From Zhengitettix transpicula (lineage: Eukaryota; Arthropoda; Insecta; Orthoptera; Tetrigidae), in assembly GCA_037074705.1 (NCBI GenBank), contig CM073590.1:180745246-180809245 (forward strand): a stretch of 64,000 bases of DNA, written 5' to 3'. Of the stretch, positions 33,797 through 46,209 are shown in pieces. The notes beneath the pieces were generated by a model that worked only from the letters and a program-made list of their open reading frames with translations, was not told where the DNA came from and did no database searches. The position numbers and the translations under genes were made by a program. Position 1 is the first letter of the stretch, and every line of letters starts with the position of its first letter.

Positions 33797-35309
33797 TATC
33801 TCTTGGCTATATTTCTTATTCACTAATTTATCATTCCAACAATAATAGTTTCCTTTAATGCTCAGTTGGAATTATTAGGATTATAACAGAAAATTTATCC
33901 TATATTTGGATGGAACAAACAAAAGGTGATATACCGAACTTCATATTTAATCTAGAGTCGCTTAAAAATTTACTGAACCAAACGGAGTTTTATATCACAA
34001 TTTTTCGGTTACTTATATTAATGTGTCTTTAATGTATTAGAGTTATTCATCTGAAAACGTTTAACATACAGTGAATGTTAACAAATATATGTAAAAATAT
34101 AGTGTGAGAAGTTGTGAAATGAGGAAGCAGTGACATTGTGCGGCCTACAAATCTACGTTTGGAAGAAAGTTTCTGACACAAGGCATCACGGTTTGCTCTG
34201 TGACTACACAAAAATTTCCCAGTCTCAAACATTTCAGAACTTCAGAGTCGAGAGTATTGGTACTTCCAACGTAGGCCTACTCGTTACATTCAGCACTTTC
34301 TCGATTTTCACGCGCAAAAACTTAAAAGGAGCATAATTAGTTGGTTGCTGATTATCATCGCACGTCTTCATCAATAAGTGACTTTTATCCATTGAAAAAT
34401 TAACTGTAGCTCATATTTTTCAGGCTTATATGTTTTATTGAGCTGCGTGTGGCGAAAGTCAGAGAGTGTTTGAGAGTTTTGGGCGTATCTTTGAGGCAAG
34501 GATAATGTGGCGATTGTTGTAACATTTTTGATTGTGCATGTTAAGAGAATTAAATTCATGTGATGATTCAATACAATCAGTGAAGTAGACTATAGCTGCT
34601 GAAAGCAATATCCACAACGGGTATTTGGTGGTACAAACTTACAAGGCATATATCAATCAGCTCCGTAGAGAACAAATATTCACGTCTTCAGACGAATTAT
34701 GGTGGGGCCAATCCATGTTGCTGTGTGGCACTAATATTTTTTTCGGCGCCGTATTTATCTCTTCTACAATGCTCAGATTCCTTGAGAGATTTAATTTTTA
34801 AATTAATGCAAAACAATTTGTTAATTTTTTGTAATAACAGTGTAATTGCAGTTATTAATAAGTTAATGATATTGTTTTTGATTCCGTTGTTCAAATCTAA
34901 TAAGTGTAACCAATAAAATAGATACACATCCAATGTTCTGACATGTGAAATCACAATCCGTTCAAATATTAGATTTGTGTAGATCATTACAAAAACAATT
35001 TTGGCTACATGTCCTTGAGTATTGTTTTCCTACAGAATGACTACGTATTACGATACACGAATCGTGTAGTTTTCTTATTCTGCCCTCTGACGTTTTGCGT
35101 ATCAGCTTGATAAGATACCAGCCTTACAGTTGCTCTGAACTGCCCAGTCGTCTGCTTCCGTTGCAGATCTGATCTAACAACGGTACATGGATCTCGCGAA
35201 TCCTGCAAATGCCTCAGCCATGGCTCGGACAAACTCTGTTACGGGTCGTCTCAAATCCTGATTAACAGAATTATTTATAAGGAACGTAGGTTTTCCCGGT
35301 GTAGTTGCT
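33797..35309. other. No recognisable gene
   Basis: AT-rich; short frames only (up to 96 codons, minus 34697-34987, low complexity). Nothing supported. Confidence 0.4.
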
Positions 35310-35420
35310 GGATGTAGTTCTCTCGGGATTCTTCACCTGAAGAAAATGGCGGTGCAAGCCATCGAAACGTTGTGTTTACAAAACTACGCTACCCGGTTGG
35401 AAACCCGAAAGAACTACATC
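35310..35420 (+). repeat. Hairpin with CTGAAGA ... CGAAACGTTGTG core (Penelope-like)
   Basis: Outer arms 'ggatgtagttctctcggg' (35310-35327) and 'cccgaaagaactacatcc' (35403-35420) pair with one mismatch. Inside lie CTGAAGA (35337-35343), a self-complementary ATGGC ... GCCAT stem, and CGAAACGTTGTG (35363-35374). The core matches CUGANGA-stem II-GAAA of hammerheads. A clean cleavage site and stem I are not obvious. Confidence 0.6.
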
Positions 35421-35880
35421 CAGAATTATTTATAATCGACCTTGAAGGCAGACTTTTATTTTGAAATAATAAATACTGATTGGAGCTGAATCAGTAGCAG
35501 CCTGTATACAGACGATTATGTGGAACAGACCTAAGGGAACGAAAACCGATTCCTGTTGGTCAGATTGGCCAAGTCCACTGGATATTAAGTAATATAATTA
35601 AATATGAGGATTGTGTTTTTAAACACTGAATAAAATTTGTTTGAAAACATTCAATTTTGGTAATACAGGTACATTTAATACTAGTATTACATTAAGAAAA
35701 GCTTCACAGGTTTCCACCCAGGTAATATCAATCGACAACGACGTTTCATCGGCTAGCACTGCAATCGCCTTCACGGCTGACTAACCACGTGTAAATTATA
35801 TTATATTATATTCATTTAGTTTAAAGATCTCTTAGGATTCTATTGGTTTAACACTGTAACACTGTAACAGAGATATCGAC
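35421..35880. other. No gene; one degenerate GAAACGTCG motif
   Basis: At about 35740-35775 the minus strand reads 'gtgaaggcgattgcagtgct' and shortly after 'gatgaaacgtcgtcg', another weak member of the GAAACG set. Otherwise nothing. Confidence 0.35.
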
Positions 35881-35897
35881 ACACACATACACACATA

Positions 35898-35952
<55 letters not shown>
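35881..35952. repeat. Compound microsatellite (AC)n with ACACACAT units, then (AT)n
   Basis: Runs of AC broken by periodic T, followed by an AT run. Confidence 0.95.
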
Positions 35953-35953
<1 letters not shown>

Positions 35954-38900
35954 ACGTGAAAATCGGTCATGACTGTCACGGTACGTTTACTTTGTCGGCA
36001 TTCTTTGTGTTTGACAACAGTTTAGTATTTTGAGTGTGCTTTTGTATCCATAGTGGAGTATATAATTTTTTAAAAAAGATTGTAATAACTTGTTTTGTAT
36101 GTATGTATGTTTTCATTCACTTATTTTGCCAGACAGCTTGTAGGTCAATTGTTAAAACTTCCACCGGGCTTCTGTCCACTTTCATTTTAATATATTGTAG
36201 TATTTCAAAATAATCAAAGCAAAATAAGCTGCACGTTGAAGAGCCAATTTTGTAGTATTGATACTTTCAAAAGATCAGCAAATTAAAAAATTTAATGATT
36301 AAAATTTAATTATTGAAGTTATATTACATATTAAAAACTTGACAATATACCACGGCTAGATCTCGGGGCCGACCATCGGGTCTTCTATAAAGAATATTTA
36401 TGTTAAACAATTAAGTTTACAAAGTTATTAAAACATTAATTTAAACAATCAGTACAATATAAAATATGAAATCTGAACTCGGAAATCTGACGATATCATT
36501 TACTGGCGGGTTCATAGATAATAAGTTGCGCAGTTTTACCTTAAAGTTTTGTTGTACCGAGAAAAGAGCTCGTACACACACACACACACACACACGATTA
36601 TTAACACTTTGAAGACAGGCCATTATACACAGAATTTTATAAGTAACACTTTCTACTTGCTGAGATTATTTACAACACTTGCTCCGCTGTTCTCTCCATC
36701 AATATCTTACTACCATTCTAAAAGTTTGGTTACTTGCTGGATGCAATAACCTGGCTCCCAATAATTTAAGAAATGTCTAACTCGTGAATGTAGGCTAGAC
36801 TCCGAAGAAAAGTCGGCGTAGTATCGTTGAAATTATTTGTTCATAGACTGCAAAGCGTAGATCGCTCTGAATATTATAGGTGTTAGACTATATACAGCCA
36901 TGCCTACCCAGACACACTTTCTGAAATTTTGTCCTTTCTATACCGTCTCCTACCACACACTTTCTGAATTTTTGTCTTTCTTCGCTGCCTCGCAAAAGCA
37001 CACTACAGCTCCGAGCGTCTCACCAAACGAATTTCGACAATATCCAGCAAGCATGCATTATCGCCACATATTTTGTACACAACTCGTTTGTTTAGACCGC
37101 CAACAAAACAAGTCCAAAATCTTGTTAATTAATTATTTTTCCTTTTAATTATTACAATATATATATCATTTTGTCGGAGAAATTATTGGATGAAAATGCG
37201 CATAATCGTAGTAAAACTATAATTTAATATCTTAATTGTGATATAAGTTGAAGGCAGTAAATAATCTTTTATAAAAAAATACCCAAGGAAACAATAGAGT
37301 TATGTCACTATTAAACCATGGTATACGTATTGAAGCTTGATGAAATGCGCCTAAGACTAAATCTGGATAATTTGGTATTAATTGGTTTGTTAGCCTATCC
37401 TTATTAGTTTTTGTATTCAAATTAGTTGAATATATTAGACTTGTTCCAGTGTAAGACTATTTATTAGTGAATGTATAGATCTACATGGAATCTACTGGCT
37501 GGACATCAACCAGGACAGTCAACATTAACTTGTGTATCAAAAAACAGGAATATATAAGAAAACTGAGCATTTGTATCAATTCTGACTACAAACTTTTTTG
37601 GCGACCTCAAATAATTTTGAACTCGAAATAATTCTGAAATTTTGGTGACTGCAACATTACCTCAAAATTTGCAGCTAGACTGAAAGATTAGAGTAAATGA
37701 GCAATTAAAGAATAAATAAGAATATATTAAAAGGAATTTTGTTAAACCTACACACAAATATGTAAAGCAAGGTATTATCATGAAACGAAAACAAATTTAA
37801 TGAATGTCTGTCTGATTGTAATTGTAACTTCAAAATATGGACTTGTAGATCAAGGGTCACAGTCCAAAAAGATTTAAAATATGGGAAATACTTTTCTAAA
37901 AGGCAGGAAAAAGTATATTGATGATTATAAACTTACAGGCTAACCAGAACTTCGCTGTACTATTTTTGGATAGAACTAAACACAAGTTTGTATTATTCAG
38001 GTTAGGCTTATGAAATAAAGAATTAATCAGTACGTTTATCACCACCGCAGGTGGCCATGTTGTTTGACCTTCGTTATAAATAGTAGAGATGCGAACTAAC
38101 CAACTGTCAGGCCAGGCGTCTCCACTGAATTGAAATTCGGGTTGAGTGCGGAAGTGGCTCTACGGCGAGCGATTTGCTGGAAATGAACTGTAATTACCCT
38201 TTGCTTAGTAATTCCAATTTCCTGCCCTAACATTCGTGGTCATCGCTGAAACCGTCCAGGTTATTCACTCTGCACTGTTTCACGCATAGCAAACTTATGA
38301 CCACAATTTCGCCAATTCCACAAAATACAAGTTTTATATTTTAGGCGAAGTTTTAATATAATATATTTTTTAGATCTTAAATCCTCGGAGATACTAATTG
38401 TTCTATCCATTAAAGTCAAGATCGTTGGAATATAACTCACGGTTTATAAAATCTACACTTGAAAAGACAAATAACTGCATTTCAAGGAAAAAATATTGTC
38501 TACTCTCCGGCGATAAGGACGAGAATTGCAAGCCTTTTCTAAAAGTACTATCGGAAACCGAAATAATTCAGCATTTGGTAATGATTAAGGAATTATCATA
38601 AACAAAATAGCATAATGTACTATTATTAATGTCAAAACGTGTCTGAATGTCAGGGCTTTGTATTTATTTGTCCCAATAGACAGGAAATAAATTTATTTGA
38701 AAATAATATCTCTGTCATGACGAATATTTTATAATTAAGCCATTTTTAACCTGCGCATCGAGAGTATCACTATTAATCTGGACGACAACGAAATAAAGGA
38801 TTCGAGACCAATCATGGTAGTTTCCGCATTATTTTTTTTTACAAATCCTCCGTTTGAGTTATACCCCTACCGTTTTTACACTCGCATACGGACAATTTTA

Positions 38901-39456
38901 TATAGTATTACTTTTTTCCTGTGTAGAAATCGTTATGAAAACCTTGAGTTTTATTTATATTAAGCGAAATATTTTACGATCGTTAAACCTTGGACGAGAT
39001 GGTCACAATACCCAACGTTGTTAATAACCTGAGAACAGACTGCAAGTAGACAATATTTATAAATTTTTGAATCCATCAATTCAAGAACATAGTCCGTTAA
39101 TTCATTTTGTAAATTTGACACCTTTGGTGACTAATATTTTTCCATATTTTTTTAAAAAAAGTATATATTTACATTTAAAATTATGTATAACTAAATTTTT
39201 CCTGGAATTCCATGGTCATAAATTGGGGCACAAGGCTAAACAATACGCAATAGCTGAGTAATGTTGAAGGAGAAGGACAGGTTTATCAGCACTGAGTTGT
39301 AAAACACTTACAGGTCTAAACTGTGAAAAAGTCAGATAAACTGTTGTTCATTTATCGACTTGTTAACGTATGGAACGGAGGCCGCTAAACAAACAAGGAA
39401 TTGTGTTACGAGAAGTAGGCGGAACGAAGGCGCGGTAGAAGAGAGAAACGCGAGCG
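35953..39456. other. Long interval without a supported gene
   Basis: Contains a short (AC)n run at about 36573-36594. A near-repeat of 'acacactttctgaatttttg' occurs at about 36910 and 36955. No coding similarity found in 3.5 kb. Frames 36900-37148 and 38398-38601 are taken as chance. Confidence 0.4.
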
Positions 39457-39537
39457 ATGCTGGGCAAGCACTCTCGCAGGTGCGGATTCCGCGGCACCTG
39501 CCTCCCAACACTGTCAGCGGATTGCAAAGTATGGAAT
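39457..39537 (+). CDS. Candidate first coding exon (ATG to GTAAGT donor)
   Basis: In a G+C-rich patch (39370-39590) an ATG at 39457 opens 27 codons (MLGKHSRRCGFRGTCLPTLS and onward to CKVWN) ending at a perfect GTAAGT donor at 39538. A purine-rich, CpG-containing leader precedes it. An alternative reading is an internal exon from the CAG at about 39479 ('ctctcgcag') in a different frame. No domain is recognised and no partner exon was found downstream. The minus strand is also open here. Confidence 0.28.
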
Positions 39538-40508
39538 GTAAGTCAACACCGTCACTCGCATCGAGTACGAAGAAATCTCCCGATTGGGTCTTACAGAGTA
39601 ACAAAAATGAATGTTACAAATTTCATAACAACATAAGCATATTAAAGTAAATACGACAATATTAATTTTTAATGTTAGTAAGTGTGCAGCAGCCCTTTAA
39701 AATTAAAAATTAATAATGTGATAACAATAATTATGTATACATATTCCTTTACAAAAATAAACCACGGAACGCAGTGACTTACTTTAAAATAAAACAGGAA
39801 ACAAATTAATCCAACAATCATAAAGATTAATAACTTAACAATATCAAACTTTATAAATTCTTTGTGAACGTACACTAACACGCACTTATCCGAAATAGAT
39901 GTAACAATTCTCACCTTTGGGTTAAACTCTTTAAACACAAAAGAATCGTATCATAGATATTGTTATTATATTATGTTTAACTTATTTGATCTAATATGTA
40001 ACAATTCGCAACATTAATTTAGGAAAAACATAAATGCTTCATATTACATCAAGAAGGCTATTAATGATCAAATTTATACACAAAATATTAATAGCAGCTG
40101 TGATTCAATCTTTTGTGATTAAAGTATTTATCTTTAACTCAAAGTTTGAATTGTTTACATCTGTTTAACTGTACGGTCACCAAAAAATCATAATGTTTTA
40201 TATTATTCATGAATTGATAACTATGATTGTTGGATTAATTTGTTATCAGTTATATTTTAAGGCGAGTAACTGTTAATTTGCCAATAACTGTTTTGTGGAC
40301 ATATAATTATTGTTATCACATTTTCATTTTTAGAGGCAACTGTTTTTTCCATACTTACCATCATTGTAATTAATATTTTATGTCATGTTTTCCTCATTTC
40401 TTTATAGGATGATATCCAAAATGAATGCACGAAAAGTAGTATTTAGTTTAATAAACTTGTGTTATCAAGATATTTGTAACATTTATTATTAATTTATAAA
40501 GCCATCTT
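39538..40508. other. No recognisable gene
   Basis: AT-rich; minus frame 39675-39938 is hydrophobic low complexity. Confidence 0.4.
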
Positions 40509-40893
40509 TAACAGGCTACATGAGGGTAATACTCGTGGTGGCAACTTTGAAAGGAGGGATGCGGAAGGGTAGAGGACGGTAGCCAATGGTTAACTAGGGC
40601 CCCCATACTATAGTTTAAAGATCCTACCCGGCCTTCGCCTAAACGTGATGCAGGACAAATCCTAGAAAACCTGCATCATGTAGGTCGGGCATATGGTACT
40701 TGTCCCATGCCCTTCCGATAGCGGGAGAGGGGTTTTCTGTGAGGACGCAGCATTCCCTTTTCAGTGCCTCGTCCAGTTTAGGAGGCAGCTGGCCGACTAT
40801 TCAATGCCTCGGCTTGAGGGAAACTTAGTTAAAAAACGGAGAGAGGAAAAGTCATTCCCAAAGGTCGTTCCAGAAAGGTTCTGCCTGTCAATA
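40509..40893 (-). repeat. Family A dispersed repeat, copy 5
   Basis: A minus-strand copy running from 'gacaggcagaacctttctgg' (right end) through all family phrases to 'catgtagcctgtt' at 40509. It has deletions relative to copy 4, including loss of the 'ctgttttgagagatgt' block and of 'tcccttcctatgctatt'. Frame 40693-40974 overlaps it and is not a gene. Confidence 0.85.
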
Positions 40894-41398
40894 TTATTCG
40901 TAATGTCAGATACATTGTATATTAAACCCCTGAAAGATTCTAACGGTAGGAGTGAAGATAATTCAGCGTTTTAGTGGGAATGAATTGTTGACAAATATAC
41001 GAAAATATAGTTAATCAGTTTCGCTTACGAGAAATATCCATTCAATCTTGTAATGAGTTGTAAAATGATTAAATTTGTGATCAAAAACCTCTACACCCGG
41101 AAATTAATCAGTAACAAAGTGAACAAAATCGGGCTAATTCATTAATAGAAAAATAATTATGATAAGAAAGGTTAAAATACTGCTTCAGTTGCTAGAGCAT
41201 TTGTTTGAACGATGGTGTATATACACAGTAAGAAGATCGAGTGAGATGATTAGTAAATATTAACTTTATTCAGCATTGCAAAGTATCTTCCGTTAGACAC
41301 AACACTTTAATTGTTTTTTAAAATGATAAAATATAAAATGTCTGTTAAAATTATTCATATGAGAAAGATAAATGACAGACAAAAGTAATTGCTTAATA
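40894..41398. other. No recognisable gene
   Basis: AT-rich spacer; nothing seen. Confidence 0.4.
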
Positions 41399-41556
41399 AA
41401 TACCACACAACGTTTCCGCAACTTCATAAACCGGGTGACCAACTCAAAAGGTTTAGGTTTGAGTGGTGTATCGTTCTGACTGCTTCTTAGTTTATTAAAC
41501 ACCTAACGAAAGCAACAAGGTTTGCTGAAACGTTGTGTAGTATTTATTTAGCAATT
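41399..41556. repeat. Inverted-repeat hairpin with hammerhead-like fold (Penelope-like)
   Basis: The ends 'aaataccacacaacgtttc' and 'gaaacgttgtgtagtattt' are inverted repeats with one mismatch. In the right arm, CTAACGA (41513-41519), a stem AAGCAAC-AAG-GTTTGCT, GAAACG, a small CG-TTG-TG hairpin and UA are followed by GTATTTATT. That last part pairs with the bases just before the core ('attaaacac', two mismatches). This is the full order of a type I hammerhead, but the invariant G of CUGANGA is A here, so it is probably inactive. Confidence 0.6.
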
Positions 41557-43559
41557 ATTTGTATCTGTTATTTACCTATTTATTTATCAAATTTTATTTA
41601 GTTTGTTGTTTCAGTGAGTCGTTAGGAACCATTTTGTATATTTTCGATTAGTAAATTTTCTGTAGTTAATTCCCTCTGTAACGAAGGCAGGAACATGATA
41701 TTGAATATTCCCTTGTCCATATAAATCCTATTTTCATGTCTCTTCCACTGTGCTTTGTTGATATACCATTTTGTATAACCTGTGTCTCTACTCCGGAATT
41801 GTAATTTTAACCCTTTCATTTCCCTGAATACGAACAATGTTTTTTACTGTTCGAAACGTTGAAACTACTTTTCCGCACTTTTATATTATCCGTCTACCTT
41901 GCATCTTTCTAACATACATAGTGTAATTTCTGAATAATGTCTCGAATACTGTATTCCTAATTTTAATAAGAAGAACCATTTTCAAAAACAAAATTTCACT
42001 GGTTTCTCGGTTGGAGATACTATAATTGATTTAAAAATTATGCAAGTAAACATCCGAAGCCCTGAAATAATTGATAATTATGCTGCAGATACTTTCCACT
42101 GATTCTATAAAAGTGTTCCAGACTTGTGCAACTGTAATTAGTATTTCTTCGGTGCCATTTATACTTTCAGCATATTTCCCACATTTCAGCATAGTGTCAG
42201 ATTTCCTAACTCCCCAAAACTATATTTTAAACCTAATTTTTTTATTTATGAGCAAAAGTGCCATTAAATTTATTTAAAATGACATATAGACTTAGCCGAA
42301 TGATCTTGACTGGAATATAAAAGGGGCTTAGTCAATCATTATTACGATGTTACAATGTGAATAATATATGCAGTTGAAGTGACTGCGTTGGGAAGACAAT
42401 CAATTTCTGCAATTCGCTTACTCTGGATGTATGTCGAGACAGCATTGTGGTTATTTTCCCGTCTGATAATTTGAGAAGGCATAGTTTCGCATAGCGGGCG
42501 CAGCTGCTGGTTCTTTTTCATATCTAAGCAGTGTTACATTACGCTCGTCTGCGATTTGCAAGTAGTAAAGCAGTGACGTCACACAGGAAAACTCTGGCAT
42601 CCCGCATTGTGTACTGATGCATACATTGTCTCTTGGCAATTTTGTGTCGAATTTCGTTCTCTGTAGCTTCAAATAACAGACATGTGTCATCGCAAAGCTG
42701 TTTATACGTTAACGATTTCCTTTGTCATCGAATTATTTGCGTATTATTTATCTTTAATATGCCTTTATTAACTGAAGTGCCGTAAATAATCTAATTAAAT
42801 ATCTGCGAAGACAAATTACATATTAACCGTGGTAAAATAAAATCGTCATTTTCCAGATGACAAATATAAAATATTTATACCATATTTTTCGCAGCCTAGC
42901 ATCAGAGTAGAACTGAGTTGCATCAAACAACTATTATATTATTATGTTTTCTTTATGTAATTCAGTTTCACGTTTCTTTAAACCTCACCGTTTAGAATTG
43001 AAGAAAAAAATATTATTTTCATGAAATATTTTTCTCACTGACAAACAAATTTGCTACATTTAAATAATATTTCGAGATTGCTTTTGAAAAAACAATCATG
43101 ATGACTGATAAACTAAAGAATACCCAGTGGGGTAGAATCTCAAAATTTTGCCCAAAAGTGAAAAACAACTTAGAGATTTAATTATGAACGGTTTCCTAAA
43201 GTAATATTCCAATAACGAATATTATTATGTATTTTCTCAATTATGTTTTTTTCATTTTAATATTCAAATAATTTAATTAAGTAATTTAATGTATTTTTTA
43301 TGACAACTGACGTCTCCGAAATTAACAAAACAATTATTATGTATAACTGTACGCGAACCTTCCATAATTAACAATGACGACATTACCTGCACTTACATTT
43401 TCCACAGATAATAATTCCGAGTATCTCCACACGTAGAAATATTTCTACGCAATACAACAGCGGCGCTGTCTGCGCTAATGAATAGTCATCGGGGATTTGG
43501 TGGGAATGGAATGAATAATGGGCGACACACAAATAAAGCACCGTTCTCTCGCTGGCTAA
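41557..43559. other. No recognisable gene
   Basis: AT-rich; a G+C-richer patch at 42430-42690 has open frames on the minus strand without similarity. Nothing else. Confidence 0.4.
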
Positions 43560-43889
43560 AACTTTCTGCCTCCGAAACTGGCCAAGGCATGGCGAGGGGT
43601 AAGCTGCGACCCCACAGCAAACCCCTCTCCCGCCATAGGAAGGGATAGGGACAAGTACCAAATGCCCGACCTGCCTGATAAAGGTTTTCATAGGGTTTGT
43701 CCTGCATTACTTTTAGGCGATTGCCGGGTAGAATCCTTAAACTATAGCCCGGGGGCCCTAGTTAACCCTTGGCTACCTTCCTCCACCCTTCCGCATCCCC
43801 CCTTTCAAATCCCTTTCCTATGCTATAAAAGGGGAGTTGCCACTATGTGGATTACCCTATACATAGCCTGTCTACACCCAAAAAAATGC
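43560..43889 (+). repeat. Family A dispersed repeat, copy 6
   Basis: 5'-truncated copy starting near 'actttctgcctccgaaactgg' (the 'gctgcctcctaaactgg' block) and ending 'atagcctgtctacacccaaa' with A tail. It is directly followed by copy 7. Confidence 0.88.
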
Positions 43890-44345
43890 CTTCTCATCTC
43901 CCAGTTTTTTTTACCTAAGGTTCCCACTTCGACCTGTTTTGAGCGGTGTATGTTCCGGGGTCTCAGACATTGGGCATACGGTAAGAATTATTCGTTGTTC
44001 CCATAGGGACAGTCGGCCAGCTGCCTCCTAAACTGGTCGAGGCACGCAGAAGTGAATGGTGTGCCCTCGCAGAAAACCCCTCTTCCGCCATCGGAAAGGT
44101 ATGGGACAAGTACCAAGAGGCCGACCTACCTGATGCAGGTTTTCTAGGGTCTGTCCTGCATAACTTTTAGGCAAATGCCGGTTAAGACAATTAAACCATA
44201 GCCCTGGGGCCCTAGTTAACCCTTGGCTACATTCCTCTACCCTTCCGAATGCGCCTTTTCAAATCCCTTCCTATGCTATTAAAGGTGAGTTGCCACCACG
44301 TGGATTACCCTCATGTAGCCTGTTACACCAAAAAAAAGGGGGGGG
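43890..44345 (+). repeat. Family A dispersed repeat, copy 7, head-to-tail with copy 6
   Basis: A near full-length copy beginning immediately after the A-rich end of copy 6 and ending 'gtagcctgttacaccaaaaa' plus a G run at 44339-44346. Direct abutment suggests insertion into the A tail of the older copy, or a tandem duplication. Confidence 0.88.
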
Positions 44346-46011
44346 CCAAGGAATTTCAGATCAGAAAATTAGCAATAATTCCTCGAAACCTGCGGCTTTA
44401 GTTAGTTCAATTTAGTCACAGAGAGGTGGATGTTACGTTGATATTATTAGCCTATTTACCGGGATAATAGGGTTCGAAGATTTCATCTATGAAAGGATTC
44501 GCGCAGCACTCCCATGATGTATCACGTGCACCATTACGGTTCGTTCCCGATTTTTTAAGAACATTACATTCCACGAGATAAGAAATGTTACATAGTCCAT
44601 AGAACAACGACGAGCTTTTTAACTTTAAAGGAAGTTATTGTAATTTCTTTAACGAAGCAGCTGTATCTCAAATCTGGAAACTGGACAGGAAACTGTTTTT
44701 GCGGTGCTAACTAGGTCCCAGGGCGCCAACATAACGTTATCGCATCAAAAATACGGGATACGGGCAATGCAGCTTTCTTTATTTCACTTAGCGGCCTGAC
44801 TTGTTTTCCTCTCAAAAGAAAATCTAGTGGTCTTTCTTCGAGGCTAGATTGATATTTAACGTTGTACTTTTACGCTTTATAATTAAAATAATGAACTTGT
44901 TACATATGAAAAATAATTTCATTTTTAAAACAATTGATCTGAACGAGTTTCACGTGAAGATCAATGTTTTACAGTAATGGGTTGCTACTTCATGTCACAT
45001 TAATTAATATTTCTATTATATTGGAATTTCCTTAGTCATTTATAATATATCTCAAAACTATAAACTCTTTGTAAAATTATTAATGTAAACGAAGATTATA
45101 TTTAAAATTTTAGAACCGCCTGAATTGTAAAGAACCACTTTCCTTGTTTTTCTATGATTTTTATACTTGTTAGACTGGTGTACAAGATTTTATTGGTTAA
45201 CCTAATAAGCTCTTGTTTTTATTATTCTGATTTCTAGACTCTCAATACGATTTGAAACCATTGTGTTGTTTCACAATCAGTTGAATCGGTACAACTCGTC
45301 TTAATTCCCACTTAACCTCAGGCCACCCAAGCTAATATAATCATCTTGTCGCAGACTCTGGCTGGAGGTTTCATCAGTGTTTGTGTGTAGAAAATTATTA
45401 AACTTGACACTTGTACCGGTTCGAACGCCAAAAATTTCCATTTAAAATCCCGCACCGAAATTTTCATTTTTTTTTTGTAAAATTTTACACAACAGAATAT
45501 CCAATAATATTTTTCTAACTATATTTTATATTTTAATAATCGATAAGTCTATTCAATAATACTCTCGAATATTTAACATTAAATTAACAATCTATTAAAT
45601 TGTGGATTACTTGTCTAGATACGTGGCATAGCACCCTAACTAACTAGCTAGCTAAATCTGATTCACACCATTGTCCCAACAATATATAGGCCTGCACATT
45701 TGAAAGTGAAGGCACAACAATTATGAGATACAAACGCACGAACAGCCAAGTCAGACTTACATTACTTAGTTTATTACTGCATAAAAAAGATTAAATTGAT
45801 GCTCCACTCAATAATTCTGGGCTAATAAATGTTAATAGCGGCATTACTAAGGGTATCAATAACAGACGAGGACAAAACTTTATTAGTTGTCATATATTGA
45901 CGGTCTCAGATATCAAATTAGAAAAATATTCCAAAAATATAAAATTCATGGTTTGATACTTATCCTGGATCCTGTAAACCATAAATTTAATTTTCTTCAA
46001 AATTAAAAGAT
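44346..46011. other. No recognisable gene
   Basis: AT-rich; nothing supported. Confidence 0.4.
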
Positions 46012-46209
46012 ATGAGCCATACATTTTCTAACACTAACATTCCATGTAAAAACTGCACAAAATGTAACGTCGGATACACTACTGCAGGCATTAAAACCAC
46101 AGTTAAGCACCACAAATTAACATTAAAATCAAAATTAACACTGAATTATCGTCTCTCGCTAAAAATCGCTGAGCACGATTTTGCATTAAATAATAATTGC
46201 TTTAAATAA
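46012..46209 (+). pseudogene. Penelope-like element, GIY-YIG endonuclease fragment
   Basis: The 65-codon frame contains IPCKNCTKCNVGYTTAGIKT, then TVKHHKLTLKSKLTLNYR and KIAEHDFALNN. This parallels the C-terminal endonuclease of Penelope-like retroelements: a Cys-rich 'C..C...Y.G.T.R..KTR..EH' block followed by 'S...AEH....H'. The second Tyr/Gly and the R and E positions are partly replaced, so the copy is decayed. The RT domain is not seen upstream; only this short tail survives. Confidence 0.6.
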
